The notes beneath the pieces were generated by a model that saw only the letters and a list, made by a program, of their open reading frames with translations, made no database searches and was not told the DNA's origin. 38,370 nt of DNA from Clostridia bacterium (GTDB lineage: Bacteria > Bacillota > Clostridia > SK-Y3), in NCBI GenBank assembly GCA_007117465.1, contig SKGK01000021.1, positions 1-38,370 of the forward strand. Direction: 5' to 3'. Position numbers and translations under genes: made by a program. This document shows, in pieces, positions 8,397 to 18,792 of this stretch. Within the stretch, counting starts at the first letter, position 1, and each line of letters begins with the position of its first letter.

Positions 8397-9824
8397 TTAT
8401 CTTAATAATTCAATTGCCTTTTGAAGTTGCATGTCTACTTCCACCTCTAAAGCTTTTATAGCGTTGTCAATTGCCCCTTGTGTCGTAAAATCTAATACCC
8501 CATAAGGATATAACTTTTGTTCTGCTTGGAAGCTTTTAATGGCATTAAATGTTTTTTCATCTAGTTCTTCATTAACTTGCCCTACATCATATCCTAAAAT
8601 ATGCAAGCGCTGCTTAGCAGCTAATACGTCTTTGCCTCTATCACCAATGGTTGGTCTGCGGAGAATTTCAACTGGCTCTAGTTCATCTGTATTGATAGCC
8701 TTTGTTACATTTTCCACCATAAGATTAGGTATAATCCCTTTGCCTTCAATCTTATCGCCATTTGGTGTTAAATAATTAGCAATGGTCATTTTAATGGCTC
8801 CACCAATGCGCAGTGGTAATAACTGCTGTACCGTTCCTTTTCCAAAAGATGGCACGCCTACTACCTTGCCTACTCCTCTATCTTGTATAGCCCCTGCAAG
8901 TATCTCAGACGCACTTGCGCTACCTGTATTAATAAGCACTACAAGTTCATACGGTGCGGTTGGCAAGGTACCGAAAATCGTTTCTTTTTCGTCCTGCTTA
9001 TATTCGATATGCACAATCGGGCCTTCTGGCACAAAGCGCTGGGCAACCTTTATTACTTGATCTAAAGAACCTCCTGGATTACTGCGTACATCTACTATTA
9101 TTTTCTCAATCTGCTGCATATCAAATTCCCTTAATACTTTTCGCATATACTCGTCAGTATTTGCGTTAAAATCGGAAATTCTAATATAGCCAATATTACC
9201 TTCTAATACTTCGTAAGTAAGTGGATTTACTTTGATGATTTCACGTACAATCTTAACGTACAAAATTTCTTCTTCGCCAGGTCTCTTAATGCCCAACTCT
9301 ACTATTGTGCCAGGATCTCCACGCATCAAAGAAACTGCCATATTCGTGTCATATCCTGTAATATCTAATTCATTGACATATACAATTTTATCTTCCGCCC
9401 TTAGCCCTGCTCTCTTACCCGGCGTATTGTCCATTGTGGACATGATAGTAACATAGCCGTCACGTTTAGATATGACAATCCCTATACCACCATATTGTCC
9501 CTCCACTGCTGAAGTAAACTGCTGATACTGATGCTGGTTATAAAATGTACTATGCTGATCTAGACTATTGAACATCCCTTCCATGGCTTGTTCTAATACC
9601 TCTGGATTTTGCTTCAATATTTGTGCTAGTGCTGCTTCTAACAGCTGGACTTCGGATACATCCTCTTTATAGTTGTTGGTGATAAACTCTTTTACATTCT
9701 GGAAAAACATAAATTGCTCATTTTCCGATGTTGTTACTGGTTGTGCAAAAGCGGTGTTGGTAAAAAGTATGACAAGTAGCATTGCCACTAAAATCATTTT
9801 TGTTATCCTCTTCATAGTAGGCAT
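8397..9824 (-). CDS. S41 family C-terminal processing peptidase (PDZ, S41, peptidoglycan-binding domain)
   Basis: 475 aa. PDZ (GGIGIVISKRDGYVTIMSTMDNTPGKRAGLRAEDKIVYVN), catalytic NTGSASASEILAGAIQDRG and SFGKGTVQ, C-terminal PG-binding motif. Confidence 0.95.
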   Translation of the reverse strand: MPTMKRITKMILVAMLLVILFTNTAFAQPVTTSENEQFMFFQNVKEFITNNYKEDVSEVQLLEAALAQILKQNPEVLEQAMEGMFNSLDQHSTFYNQHQYQQFTSAVEGQYGGIGIVISKRDGYVTIMSTMDNTPGKRAGLRAEDKIVYVNELDITGYDTNMAVSLMRGDPGTIVELGIKRPGEEEILYVKIVREIIKVNPLTYEVLEGNIGYIRISDFNANTDEYMRKVLREFDMQQIEKIIVDVRSNPGGSLDQVIKVAQRFVPEGPIVHIEYKQDEKETIFGTLPTAPYELVVLINTGSASASEILAGAIQDRGVGKVVGVPSFGKGTVQQLLPLRIGGAIKMTIANYLTPNGDKIEGKGIIPNLMVENVTKAINTDELEPVEILRRPTIGDRGKDVLAAKQRLHILGYDVGQVNEELDEKTFNAIKSFQAEQKLYPYGVLDFTTQGAIDNAIKALEVEVDMQLQKAIELLR

Positions 9825-9836
9825 CCTTTCTTAGCT

Positions 9837-11342
9837 TTAATATATAAACACACGGTCTCTATAATCTCTCAAAATATCATGCCGCATATAGTTTATCAAA
9901 CGATTTAAAAATGTTGAGGCTTCTGCTTTGGTCATTGGGTTGTTAGCGTTAATCGCTCCTCTGTCATCCCCTTTAGCAAGTCCTATATAAGAAGCAACGG
10001 ATACTGAATTTCTTGCCCAATCAGGTATGTAATCATTGTCTACAAACATTGTAACTGCACCAGGATTAGGCGCTAAACTTTCGAATCCTAAAACCCGAAT
10101 AAAAATGGTCATGGCTTGTGCACGTGTAATAATCTCATCTGGATGAAATCTCTCATCATACCCTTGCATTGTGCCATTTTCATACAATGCATAAATGTAT
10201 TTAAAATAGCGGTGATTGGTAGGTACGTCAATATATGGCGATGTCTTTTCTTGTTGCTGTTGATTCTGTTGTATTCTAGGATTAACTGGTCCTGCATCTT
10301 GTTCTTGTTCTATTTTTATTTTCCCAGCCCGCACAACAGCTTTTGCAAACTCGGCGCGCGTCATATATTGATTGGGTAGAAATTCTCGTGGATTGCCGTC
10401 ATAAATTTCAAGACTATAAAGCTGACTTACATGTTGTTCATACCAATGCCCACGCATATGACGCAAATCATGTATCGATAAATACCGGTGATTGGGAAAA
10501 CTCTGCTGTGACAACTCCCCGTTATGCGTAAGCATACGATCAGTGGCTATTCCTTCGGAATCAAATTCTGGTAATCTTGCCGTATACTTAAGTAAACTGT
10601 CGTTTTCTCTTCTTTGCAGATATCCACCTTCTATGCTACTTGCGATAGGCGGATTATCTATGTATATTAGTCGCTGCATGGATGTAGATGATACTTTAAT
10701 ATCAACAGATCCGCCCCAACTATCTTGTGTATCATTATGATTATGTGACTCAATATAAAGCCTCATCTCCTGTGTCTCTGAGTTGCCCCAATGCTGATCA
10801 TACCCATAAAGCTGTCCTGTTGAGCTAACAGTTATCCGCTGCCCATTATTGGTTCGATAGGTTTTTACCCCACTCCAACTCCCTGCGAAATACTCGGCAG
10901 CAGGTCTAACATCAGTAATGCTACTCATTGAAAAAGATAGACTTCTATCTCTATCCAATGTATAGGTCGTACCATCTATCATAACCGTTTCCGTTAGCGT
11001 ATTTAGACTAGCTTGTCTTATTACTTGGTTATCTTTTTCTTCAACGGTTGTATCTATCACTACCGTTCTGTTAAGCCGATTGTTCTGCCCTTGCGTCAGA
11101 CTATATACATAAGTAACCGTTTCTAAATCATTTCTTTCCCTACGTGTTATTCTCACCGTGCCTATAAATTCTTTAGGCTCCCCTGTGATAAAAACCACTT
11201 CTTTATACTCATAAGTGTCATTTCTAGCTGTCTCACTAGATGCTATTCCACCCTCATATCCACTACTGCCTTGCATTGCACTTACACTTAATGTTCCCAT
11301 TAATACTAGGATTAATACACCCACCCATATTTTCCGCTTCAT
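9837..11342 (-). CDS. Secreted SLH domain-containing protein
   Basis: 501 aa, signal peptide. SLH motifs (SPYIDVPTNHRYFKYIYALYENGTMQGYDERFHPDEIITRAQAMTIFIRVLG; DNDYIPDWARNSVSVASYIGLAKGDDRGAINANNPMTKAEASTFLNRLINY). Confidence 0.9.
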   Translation of the reverse strand: MKRKIWVGVLILVLMGTLSVSAMQGSSGYEGGIASSETARNDTYEYKEVVFITGEPKEFIGTVRITRRERNDLETVTYVYSLTQGQNNRLNRTVVIDTTVEEKDNQVIRQASLNTLTETVMIDGTTYTLDRDRSLSFSMSSITDVRPAAEYFAGSWSGVKTYRTNNGQRITVSSTGQLYGYDQHWGNSETQEMRLYIESHNHNDTQDSWGGSVDIKVSSTSMQRLIYIDNPPIASSIEGGYLQRRENDSLLKYTARLPEFDSEGIATDRMLTHNGELSQQSFPNHRYLSIHDLRHMRGHWYEQHVSQLYSLEIYDGNPREFLPNQYMTRAEFAKAVVRAGKIKIEQEQDAGPVNPRIQQNQQQQEKTSPYIDVPTNHRYFKYIYALYENGTMQGYDERFHPDEIITRAQAMTIFIRVLGFESLAPNPGAVTMFVDNDYIPDWARNSVSVASYIGLAKGDDRGAINANNPMTKAEASTFLNRLINYMRHDILRDYRDRVFIY

Positions 11343-11441
11343 CTAATCACCTCATCCACCCTGTTCGCAATTTTTTTATATTTTTTCTTTCCACTTTCTG
11401 CTTTCTACTTCCTACCTTTTATTTCCTGTCCACCTGTCCAA

Positions 11442-14339
11442 CTATTCAACCACAACCACAATTGCTTCGCCTGATGTCTCTCCTTCTGATTTTAAAATTT
11501 TAACAGTTGTGCCACGCGTAATTAGAGAAGCATCCGAAATCTTATTATCTTTAAGGATTATGGTATCTTCTCTTAACGTAATAGTGCCATTTTCTGCATT
11601 TTCCCACTCCCCTGTATTACGGTTAAATATCTTTGCATTTCTAATTTCGAGTGTATCTACCGTCGCCTGTCCATGTGGTAAATATACTTCTCCACGTATA
11701 TTATAAAGTCCATATGGCGCTTCACTAATCATTACCGCTTCTAAATCATCCGCTACAACATTTACTACTTTCCCTATATATTCCCTATTTGAATATTCAT
11801 CAAATTCACGATTGCTTACTACACCGTTTTCATCTAATATCTGCGTATCACGCGTAAGTATAAAGGTCTTAGGTGTATTGTAATAATGCCACTGCAAACG
11901 CCCCCCTGTCTCTTGCAAACGCGAAAATGACTCTACCACAAAATCTTGTTGCTCATTAATCCCTTTTATACGACCACGATAAACGAACACTGCATCTGAC
12001 ACATCATGGGATTGTATCTCAATAATGCCTGCATAAAAATTTCCAGAAGCATCACTTCGATTTGCTACTACATACGCCTTATCATTAATGCTCACATTAT
12101 TAGCGGTCACCATCTTGCCATCTTTTATAATAATGGTATCTTCTGTGATATTAAATGCCTCATATTCACGCCTTAAGGTAAATTCACCTACTGCTGGCGC
12201 CATTGCCCCAATGACATCATCATATCGTCTCTCCGCATCGCGGTCACCTCGCATACTGATAAATACGGCTTTTTCATTGCCCCCGAATCCCTTTTCTACT
12301 GCGATATATATTTCACGGTCATTATGATACCGATTAATATCAGCCAATGCTACTTCCTTGCCTCGATCAAGCACCGCTACATTTTCATCTAGCACTAATT
12401 TGGTCAATCCTCTATGGGAAGTGAGCGTCCAATTACCTCGTTCTAACCGTCTGATATCACCTACTACTAAAGCATCATCAAGTGGTTCATAGTAGTAGAT
12501 ATGCGCTTTATATATATGACTAATATTATGCTGCGCCGTTTCTACTGTTAGTTCTTTTAATGTCGTCACATGCTCACTACGACTAAGTAATACCCTTACA
12601 CGCTGCCCTGCTCTTACATCATTTGCGGTAACGATACGCCCACCTTTGGTAATAATGGTATCTGCCTCTATGCTAAGCTGCTGCTGTGTACCATCTTCAT
12701 AGCGAACTAAAAAACTCGAAGGCGTTTTACTCATCAGCGTAGCATATTTGGTAATGTAATTTTGTATTGCTGCAATTTCATTTACATACCCACGTTCATC
12801 TAATTTTAAAAATACCGAATCACCTGGCGTTATCTCCTGTATGCTAGCACTTCTACCATTTCTAATAACCTCTACCTGTGCCGGATTTAAAAATTGATAA
12901 ATCCTAAGGAGGTTAAAACTTTTCTTTCCTTTTTGGTCATAAAGCGAAATATACCCTAGTCCCGATTGGATATCTTCGACAATACCTGTCACTTCATTAT
13001 CTTTGATTGCTCCTTTTTCTGACTCCACTTTTAGCTTTGCAACAATATCATTAATAATGGTTAGTTCTACTGGCATTTGTACTAATATATCTTCAAAGCT
13101 AGCGCTTTTTGTATTTACTATTATTTGTGCGTCGCTACTTACTTGGTAGGTCACTTCCTCTTCTTGATTGGTAAGAACCGTCACACGTTGCTGTGCATAA
13201 TCTACCGCTAGTATCGTCGCCCGCTGTATTTGTTGATTAAGTTCGTTTGCTAATATTCGGATTACTTGTATTTTATCTTCCTCATCTATAATATAACGAA
13301 TTTGTTGTCCCTCAAACAGCGATGCACTAGAGCTGGGCACTCCCTGTCCTAAGACAATAACATCGGTATTTGCATATTCAATCGGCTCACGGCTAGTTTC
13401 AATTAGTTGCCCATTGGCATCTACACGCTTTTGTAGCTCAATATGATCTACTTTCCCTTGCGCATTGCGAATACGGATAACCGTTGTCACCTCTGTATCT
13501 TGCATAGATTTTGTGGTATTTTGTTGTATCTTTTCTATGTATCCATGTTTCTTAGTAAGGTTTCTTGCCTCAAAGATAAATGGCTCTGCATTTTTTAGTA
13601 CTTGTGCCATTTCTGCTCGGCTAATGTTCCCACGTGGATATAGATAGCCATCAGGCGTTCCGTTTATAATTCTTTGCTGAAGCACTGCTTCAAGATAGGG
13701 TACACGCAGTGGATCTGCTTGCTGCCAATCCTGGAAACTATTAAAAATCGTATATTGGCTATATATTGGCTCTAAGCCTAGCACCTTTGCTATCCACTCT
13801 GCTACTTCTTGACGCTGCGCAGGCGCTGTTTTGATAAAGTCATTTTCAGGATCTAGCCCTGCTTGGTCAAAGCTAATTGCATCTAAATATTCGTCGAATG
13901 TAATGAGCCCATCTTCTAATGCTAGTTGTATATAACCATCTGCCCATACTTCTATTGCATTTACACTTCTCTCCTCTTCTCTTCGCTGCCGTTCAATAAT
14001 CTCTGCTGCTTGCTGCGCCTGCGCTTCTCTTCCACTCGCGCGATAGATAAGAGCAAGTGCCTGAACTCTACTAACAGACGCTGTAGGTCCAAATGTTGTC
14101 GCACCATACCCTCTTATGACGGATAATGCAGCCATATCATAAATGGCTGTTCTTGCCCAATAGGCCTGTCCCATCGCTTCTACATCTGCAAATGCCATAT
14201 TTTTAATAGCATCTAGTGCGGTCTGTGTCCCTGTATATGTATTCTCTGGCGCTGACTCAAATGCCGCTACCCCTAAAATCGGCATCATAAGAACGATAAT
14301 AAGTAGTAGCGCTATATATTTTATGTTTTTTCCTTTCAT
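11442..14339 (-). CDS. Large secreted protein with N-terminal SLH domains and repetitive C-terminal region
   Basis: 965 aa, signal peptide. SLH segments (FADVEAMGQAYWARTAIYDMAALSVIRGYGATTFGPTASVSRVQALALIYRASG and others). Recurrent DTIIxKxxxxxTAxxVxxGxxVxV motifs in the C-terminal half. Confidence 0.9.
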   Translation of the reverse strand: MKGKNIKYIALLLIIVLMMPILGVAAFESAPENTYTGTQTALDAIKNMAFADVEAMGQAYWARTAIYDMAALSVIRGYGATTFGPTASVSRVQALALIYRASGREAQAQQAAEIIERQRREEERSVNAIEVWADGYIQLALEDGLITFDEYLDAISFDQAGLDPENDFIKTAPAQRQEVAEWIAKVLGLEPIYSQYTIFNSFQDWQQADPLRVPYLEAVLQQRIINGTPDGYLYPRGNISRAEMAQVLKNAEPFIFEARNLTKKHGYIEKIQQNTTKSMQDTEVTTVIRIRNAQGKVDHIELQKRVDANGQLIETSREPIEYANTDVIVLGQGVPSSSASLFEGQQIRYIIDEEDKIQVIRILANELNQQIQRATILAVDYAQQRVTVLTNQEEEVTYQVSSDAQIIVNTKSASFEDILVQMPVELTIINDIVAKLKVESEKGAIKDNEVTGIVEDIQSGLGYISLYDQKGKKSFNLLRIYQFLNPAQVEVIRNGRSASIQEITPGDSVFLKLDERGYVNEIAAIQNYITKYATLMSKTPSSFLVRYEDGTQQQLSIEADTIITKGGRIVTANDVRAGQRVRVLLSRSEHVTTLKELTVETAQHNISHIYKAHIYYYEPLDDALVVGDIRRLERGNWTLTSHRGLTKLVLDENVAVLDRGKEVALADINRYHNDREIYIAVEKGFGGNEKAVFISMRGDRDAERRYDDVIGAMAPAVGEFTLRREYEAFNITEDTIIIKDGKMVTANNVSINDKAYVVANRSDASGNFYAGIIEIQSHDVSDAVFVYRGRIKGINEQQDFVVESFSRLQETGGRLQWHYYNTPKTFILTRDTQILDENGVVSNREFDEYSNREYIGKVVNVVADDLEAVMISEAPYGLYNIRGEVYLPHGQATVDTLEIRNAKIFNRNTGEWENAENGTITLREDTIILKDNKISDASLITRGTTVKILKSEGETSGEAIVVVVE

Positions 14340-14534
14340 TCTTTGACCTCCATCGTACCCATTAAATTTTAAGTGCCTATCATCTGCAAACCATTTGCTC
14401 CTATGTAAATGCTAGTCAATTTTAGCATTGCGTCTTACTCTTTTTATCTCTTGCTTTAATAACCATTTATTTCTCCATTTTCCGCCATAAATCCTGCCTT
14501 GTAAATAAAACTTAATATTTAAACATAACTAAAC

Positions 14535-14570
14535 AAAAAAACCAATACACAATTATGTATCGGTTTTTTT
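14535..14570 (-). terminator. Rho-independent terminator after argS
   Basis: AAAAAAACCAATAC (14535-14548) / GTATCGGTTTTTTT (14557-14570), one wobble on the minus strand, T-rich tail. Confidence 0.8.
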
Positions 14571-14590
14571 ATGTGTTTTATTAATCTTTT

Positions 14591-16285
14591 TTACATCTTT
14601 TCAGGTGCAGATACACGTAAAATAGATAAGGCATTTTGAATCACAATACGCACACTATCTACAAGCTTTAACCTTGCAAGCATTAACTTTTCATCTTCAC
14701 ATTTTACTCTACAAGCATTATAAAAAGAATGAAAAAGTGCTGCCATATCCATCACATAACGCGTAATTTTACTAGGCTCCATCGTAATAGCGGCATATTT
14801 GATTTCTTCTGGAAATTGCGCCATTTGTTTAAGCAAGGCTATCTCTTCATCTTTTGTAAGCAGTGTCAAATCAACAATATCTAATGAAGGCACATAATAT
14901 CCTTCTTCTTCTAATACGCGTATAATGCTACATATCCTAGCATGTGCGTACTGTACATAGTATACAGGGTTTTCATCCGACTGCGAAACCGCTAAATCAA
15001 GGTCAAAATCCAAGTGACTTGGAGCTTGACGCATATTAAAGAAAAACCTAGCTGCATCTATACTGGTTTCTTCTAGTAGATCACTTAATGTAACTGCTTT
15101 GCCAGTCCTTTTAGACATTCTTGCAACTTCTCCATTACGAAGTAGTCTTACAAGCTGCATAATAATTACTTCTAACTTATCTGGATTGCATCCTATTGCT
15201 TGCATGGCACCTTTCATTCTCGCTACGTGCCCATGATGGTCTGCTCCCCATATATCTATCACTTTATCAAAATTCCTTGTAACTAGTTTATTGCGATGAT
15301 AGGCAATATCGGCTGCAAAGTAAGTGGGTATACCATTGTTACGCACAAGCACCTCATCCTTTTCTGCACCAAACGCTGAAGATTTAAACCACAGCGCATC
15401 TTCTTGTTCATATGTGTACCCTTTTTCTTTTAAATAGTCAATCGTGACCTGCACTTCTTTATTTTCATATAGCTCACTTTCACGGAACCAGTTATCATAT
15501 GTAATGCCGTATCGCCTCAGGTCACTTTTTAAACTCTCTATATTTTTTTCAAGTGCGTACGCTACCAATGCTTTTTTCCGCGCCTCTGTCTCTGCGGATA
15601 TATACGCATCACCATGCATTTGAATAAATTCTTGCGCACGTTCTTTGATATCTTCACCGTGATATCCGTCTTCTGGAAAATCAATGGCATCTTCTCCTTG
15701 CAGTAGCTGTATATATCTTGCTTCTAAAGATTTTCCGAATTTTTCAATCTGATTCCCTGCATCGTTTACATAAAACTCTCGCGTCACATCATACCCTGCC
15801 CACGACAATACTGATGCCAAACAATCTCCTAACGCACCTCCTCTTGCATTTCCCATATGCATAGGTCCTGTTGGATTGGCGCTTACAAACTCCACCATCA
15901 CCTTTTGGTTTTTACCTAGGTCTACCTTCCCATAATCCTGCTTGTACTTATCGATAGCAGGAATAACTTCATATAGCCACGCTTTCTTAAAATAAAAATT
16001 AATAAAGCCAGGCCCTGCAATCTCTACTTTTTCTACAAAAGTATCTGTCATGTCCATACTTTCCACCAATGCCTGCGCAATAATGCGTGGTGGTTTTTTA
16101 GCTTGTTTGGTCATCTGCATGGCAACATTGGTCGCAAAATCTCCATGTTGTTTTTCTCTAGGGATTTCAATCGTAATATCCCCTAGCGATATTTCAGGCA
16201 GCTTATCACTTTGTGCTGCGCTTTGTGCTGCTTGTTTAACTAATTGTATAATCTGTGTCTTTGCCACTTCCATTAAATTTGTCAT
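14591..16285 (-). CDS. argS: Arginyl-tRNA synthetase
   Basis: 564 aa. FVSANPTGPMHMGNARGGALGDCLA, MSKRTG, C-terminal anticodon-binding DALR-type domain. Confidence 0.98.
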   Translation of the reverse strand: MTNLMEVAKTQIIQLVKQAAQSAAQSDKLPEISLGDITIEIPREKQHGDFATNVAMQMTKQAKKPPRIIAQALVESMDMTDTFVEKVEIAGPGFINFYFKKAWLYEVIPAIDKYKQDYGKVDLGKNQKVMVEFVSANPTGPMHMGNARGGALGDCLASVLSWAGYDVTREFYVNDAGNQIEKFGKSLEARYIQLLQGEDAIDFPEDGYHGEDIKERAQEFIQMHGDAYISAETEARKKALVAYALEKNIESLKSDLRRYGITYDNWFRESELYENKEVQVTIDYLKEKGYTYEQEDALWFKSSAFGAEKDEVLVRNNGIPTYFAADIAYHRNKLVTRNFDKVIDIWGADHHGHVARMKGAMQAIGCNPDKLEVIIMQLVRLLRNGEVARMSKRTGKAVTLSDLLEETSIDAARFFFNMRQAPSHLDFDLDLAVSQSDENPVYYVQYAHARICSIIRVLEEEGYYVPSLDIVDLTLLTKDEEIALLKQMAQFPEEIKYAAITMEPSKITRYVMDMAALFHSFYNACRVKCEDEKLMLARLKLVDSVRIVIQNALSILRVSAPEKM

Positions 16286-16730
16286 TGGTTAAATTTGCCT
16301 CCCTTATACACATATACAGGTCATTTTTCCCTGTCTTGATTTGATTAACCTCTATTAAATAATCTACCGTCATTTCTCCGCCAAAGTCATCTACATTAAT
16401 ATTAACTTCATTAGAAAAAACACCTACGGTAAAAGCACCATGTGGTGTGTCATAATGACACAAGTGCTTTTGCCCTTCTTCGAAAATAAGCTGTGAACTT
16501 TTTGGCCCAAATCGCATCAATGTCACCTTGCCATCCTCAATCTTAAGTGTCGTGGTAGTGCCCTCCATACCCGTCATTTCAGTTTCTTTATATGTGACAT
16601 AATAATTTTTTCCTTTTTTATAATATTTACCTGCTGTAACTAGCTCTATACTATCCATACTAAAATCAATATCTTCATAATACTGCGTTCCTTTAACAGA
16701 AATAATTACGTCCTTATTCATTGCTTTCAT
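16236..16730 (-). CDS. DUF1934 domain-containing protein
   Basis: 164 aa. KDVIISVKGTQYYED...MRFGPKSSQLIFEEGQKHLCHYDTPHGAFTVGVFSNEV is typical of DUF1934. Located next to argS. Confidence 0.85.
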   Translation of the reverse strand: MKAMNKDVIISVKGTQYYEDIDFSMDSIELVTAGKYYKKGKNYYVTYKETEMTGMEGTTTTLKIEDGKVTLMRFGPKSSQLIFEEGQKHLCHYDTPHGAFTVGVFSNEVNINVDDFGGEMTVDYLIEVNQIKTGKNDLYMCIREANLTNDKFNGSGKDTDYTIS

Positions 16731-16743
16731 CCCTCGTCTATTT

Positions 16744-17580
16744 CTAATATTGTTCTATGTCAATTTTTTCAACACAGTTTTGCATTTTCTTTTGCAAAAA
16801 TAAACTGCCTAGTTCTTCAAAATGCGCGATACTGTCACTGACAAAATATCGATATTGCTGTTTAGATGCCTCGTGTGCAAAGGTCTTTTTTTCATCTAAA
16901 AATGTTTTTACATATTTGGCTGTTTCTGCACCAGGATCTACAAGAGCAACCCCTTCACCCATAACTTTACAAATCGTTTCTTTTAGCAATGGGTAATGGG
17001 TACATCCCATGATAATCGTATCTACTCGCTCCTTTTTAAGTGGTTCTAAGTACTCTTGGGCAACGAGCCTTGCTACTTGATTATCCAAATACCCATTTTC
17101 CACTAATGGGACAAAAAGCGGACAAGCTTTATCAAACGTTTTTACATCCGGTGCCATCTGTGCGATGCTGCGAACATATGACTTGCTGTTAATCGTACTA
17201 GGCGTACCAATAATGCCTATACGCTTACTATGCGTAAGCGATATCGCTTTTTCTACCGCTGGCTTTACTACACCCACAATTGGTACTTCAAATTGCGTTC
17301 GCACTTTCTCTAGTGCTACCGAACTTGCTGTACCGCAAGCAACCACAATGAGCTTAATATTAAAGTTTAATAAAAACCGAATATCTTGATGCACATATTT
17401 AATAATGGTTTCATTAGACCTTGTTCCATAAGGCACCCTACCTGTATCGCCAAAATAAACAATGTTTTCTTTTGGTAGTGTATGCATCAGTTCTTTTACG
17501 GCTGTTAGTCCACCTAGTCCCGAATCAAACACACCAATCGCACGATTATCCGCCTTTTGGTTATTTTTTTCTATACGCAT
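16744..17580 (-). CDS. murI: Glutamate racemase
   Basis: IGVFDSGLGGLTAVKEL, YFGDTGRVPYGTRS, VVACGTASSVAL, MGCTHYPLL. The ORF is open to 17658, but MRIEKNNQ at 17580 is the more plausible start because it leaves only a short overlap with ddl. Confidence 0.95.
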   Translation of the reverse strand: MRIEKNNQKADNRAIGVFDSGLGGLTAVKELMHTLPKENIVYFGDTGRVPYGTRSNETIIKYVHQDIRFLLNFNIKLIVVACGTASSVALEKVRTQFEVPIVGVVKPAVEKAISLTHSKRIGIIGTPSTINSKSYVRSIAQMAPDVKTFDKACPLFVPLVENGYLDNQVARLVAQEYLEPLKKERVDTIIMGCTHYPLLKETICKVMGEGVALVDPGAETAKYVKTFLDEKKTFAHEASKQQYRYFVSDSIAHFEELGSLFLQKKMQNCVEKIDIEQY

Positions 17581-18650
17581 TTTTGTTGACTCCGTTCTAA
17601 CGCTAATGTAATAAGAGAATCTATCAATGCCGTATAAGAAACACCGGATTCTTCCCATAGCTTAGGATACATACTAATGTCGGTAAATCCTGGCATGGTA
17701 TTAATTTCATTGATATATATTTGCCCCGTTTGTTTGTGAATAAAAAAATCTACTCTAGATAGTCCGCTGCATCCTAATTCTTTATAGGCTTTAACTGCAT
17801 ATACCTGAACGGTTTGAGTTGTTTTTTCATCAAGATCCGCTGGAATAATAAGTGCAGAATTACTATCTTTGTATTTGGCTTCATAATCATAAAATTCTCT
17901 TTCTGGTACTATTTCTCCAAGTACGGATGCCTTTGGATTGTCATTGCCTAATACGGCACACTCTATCTCTCTTCCTTCAATATATGCTTCTACCAGTATG
18001 CGTTGATCCATATCCGCCGCAAATCTTAATCCATTTTCTAGCTCCTGGCGATGATGTGCTTTGGTAATTCCTACCGATGAGCCTGCATTGCATGGCTTTA
18101 CAAAGCATGGATACTCAAACGTTTTCTCAAGCATATCAACGATTTGTTCCATCTTATCTAAATCTTTAGCTAATACAACTGCACCTGGCGCATGTGGAAT
18201 CCCTGCTTGCTTAAAAATCATTTTAGCATATCCTTTGTCCATACAAAGTGCCGATGCTAATACGCCTGTACCTACATATGGAATTTGGGCAAGTTCTAAT
18301 AATCCTTGTACCGTGCCGTCTTCACCATAAAGACCATGTAGCACGGGAATGACTACATCGATACGTGCACGCGTATAATCATCTTCATGTAATTTGATAA
18401 TGCCTCCCATAACGCCATCAGGCGAAATGATCGCTCTTGTAATCGGTCCGTTCTCCCATTCTCCAGTTGCAATTTTATCTACTGCACCTCGATACATAAA
18501 CCATTTGCCCTTTTTTGTAATTCCCAAAGGAAGTACTTCATATTTTTCTTTATCTAAATGTTTAATGACCGATGTCGCAGAGATGCAAGAGATCTCATGT
18601 TCTGAAGATTGTCCTCCAAACAATACACAAACTGTCTTTTTTTGAGACAT
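17571..18650 (-). CDS. ddl: D-alanine--D-alanine ligase
   Basis: 359 aa. VLFGGQSSEHEISCISA, HGLYGEDGTVQGLLE, CFVKPCNAGSSVGI, YINEINTMPGFTDISMYPKLW. Confidence 0.97.
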   Translation of the reverse strand: MSQKKTVCVLFGGQSSEHEISCISATSVIKHLDKEKYEVLPLGITKKGKWFMYRGAVDKIATGEWENGPITRAIISPDGVMGGIIKLHEDDYTRARIDVVIPVLHGLYGEDGTVQGLLELAQIPYVGTGVLASALCMDKGYAKMIFKQAGIPHAPGAVVLAKDLDKMEQIVDMLEKTFEYPCFVKPCNAGSSVGITKAHHRQELENGLRFAADMDQRILVEAYIEGREIECAVLGNDNPKASVLGEIVPEREFYDYEAKYKDSNSALIIPADLDEKTTQTVQVYAVKAYKELGCSGLSRVDFFIHKQTGQIYINEINTMPGFTDISMYPKLWEESGVSYTALIDSLITLALERSQQKCV

Positions 18651-18738
18651 AAATAGGCCCCCTATATTTTTATAACATTATTATATTGTACATTTTACAC
18701 TTTATGAAGGTTTCATGCAACATTTTTTTAATAAAAAA

Positions 18739-18772
18739 AAAGGCAGGGTAACATCCCCTACCTTTTTTTATG
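18739..18772 (-). terminator. Terminator after the SASP gene
   Basis: AAAGGCAGGG...CCCTACCTTT hairpin with one U-G wobble on the minus strand, flanked by A/T runs, just after the stop at 18793. Confidence 0.65.
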
Positions 18773-18792
18773 ACGTTATTTATTAAAAACGA

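Noticed and set aside
14340-14590. Long AT-rich leader upstream of the 965 aa SLH gene as a riboswitch
   Set aside because: Apart from the 17-bp repeat and the argS terminator, no known aptamer core was recognised.
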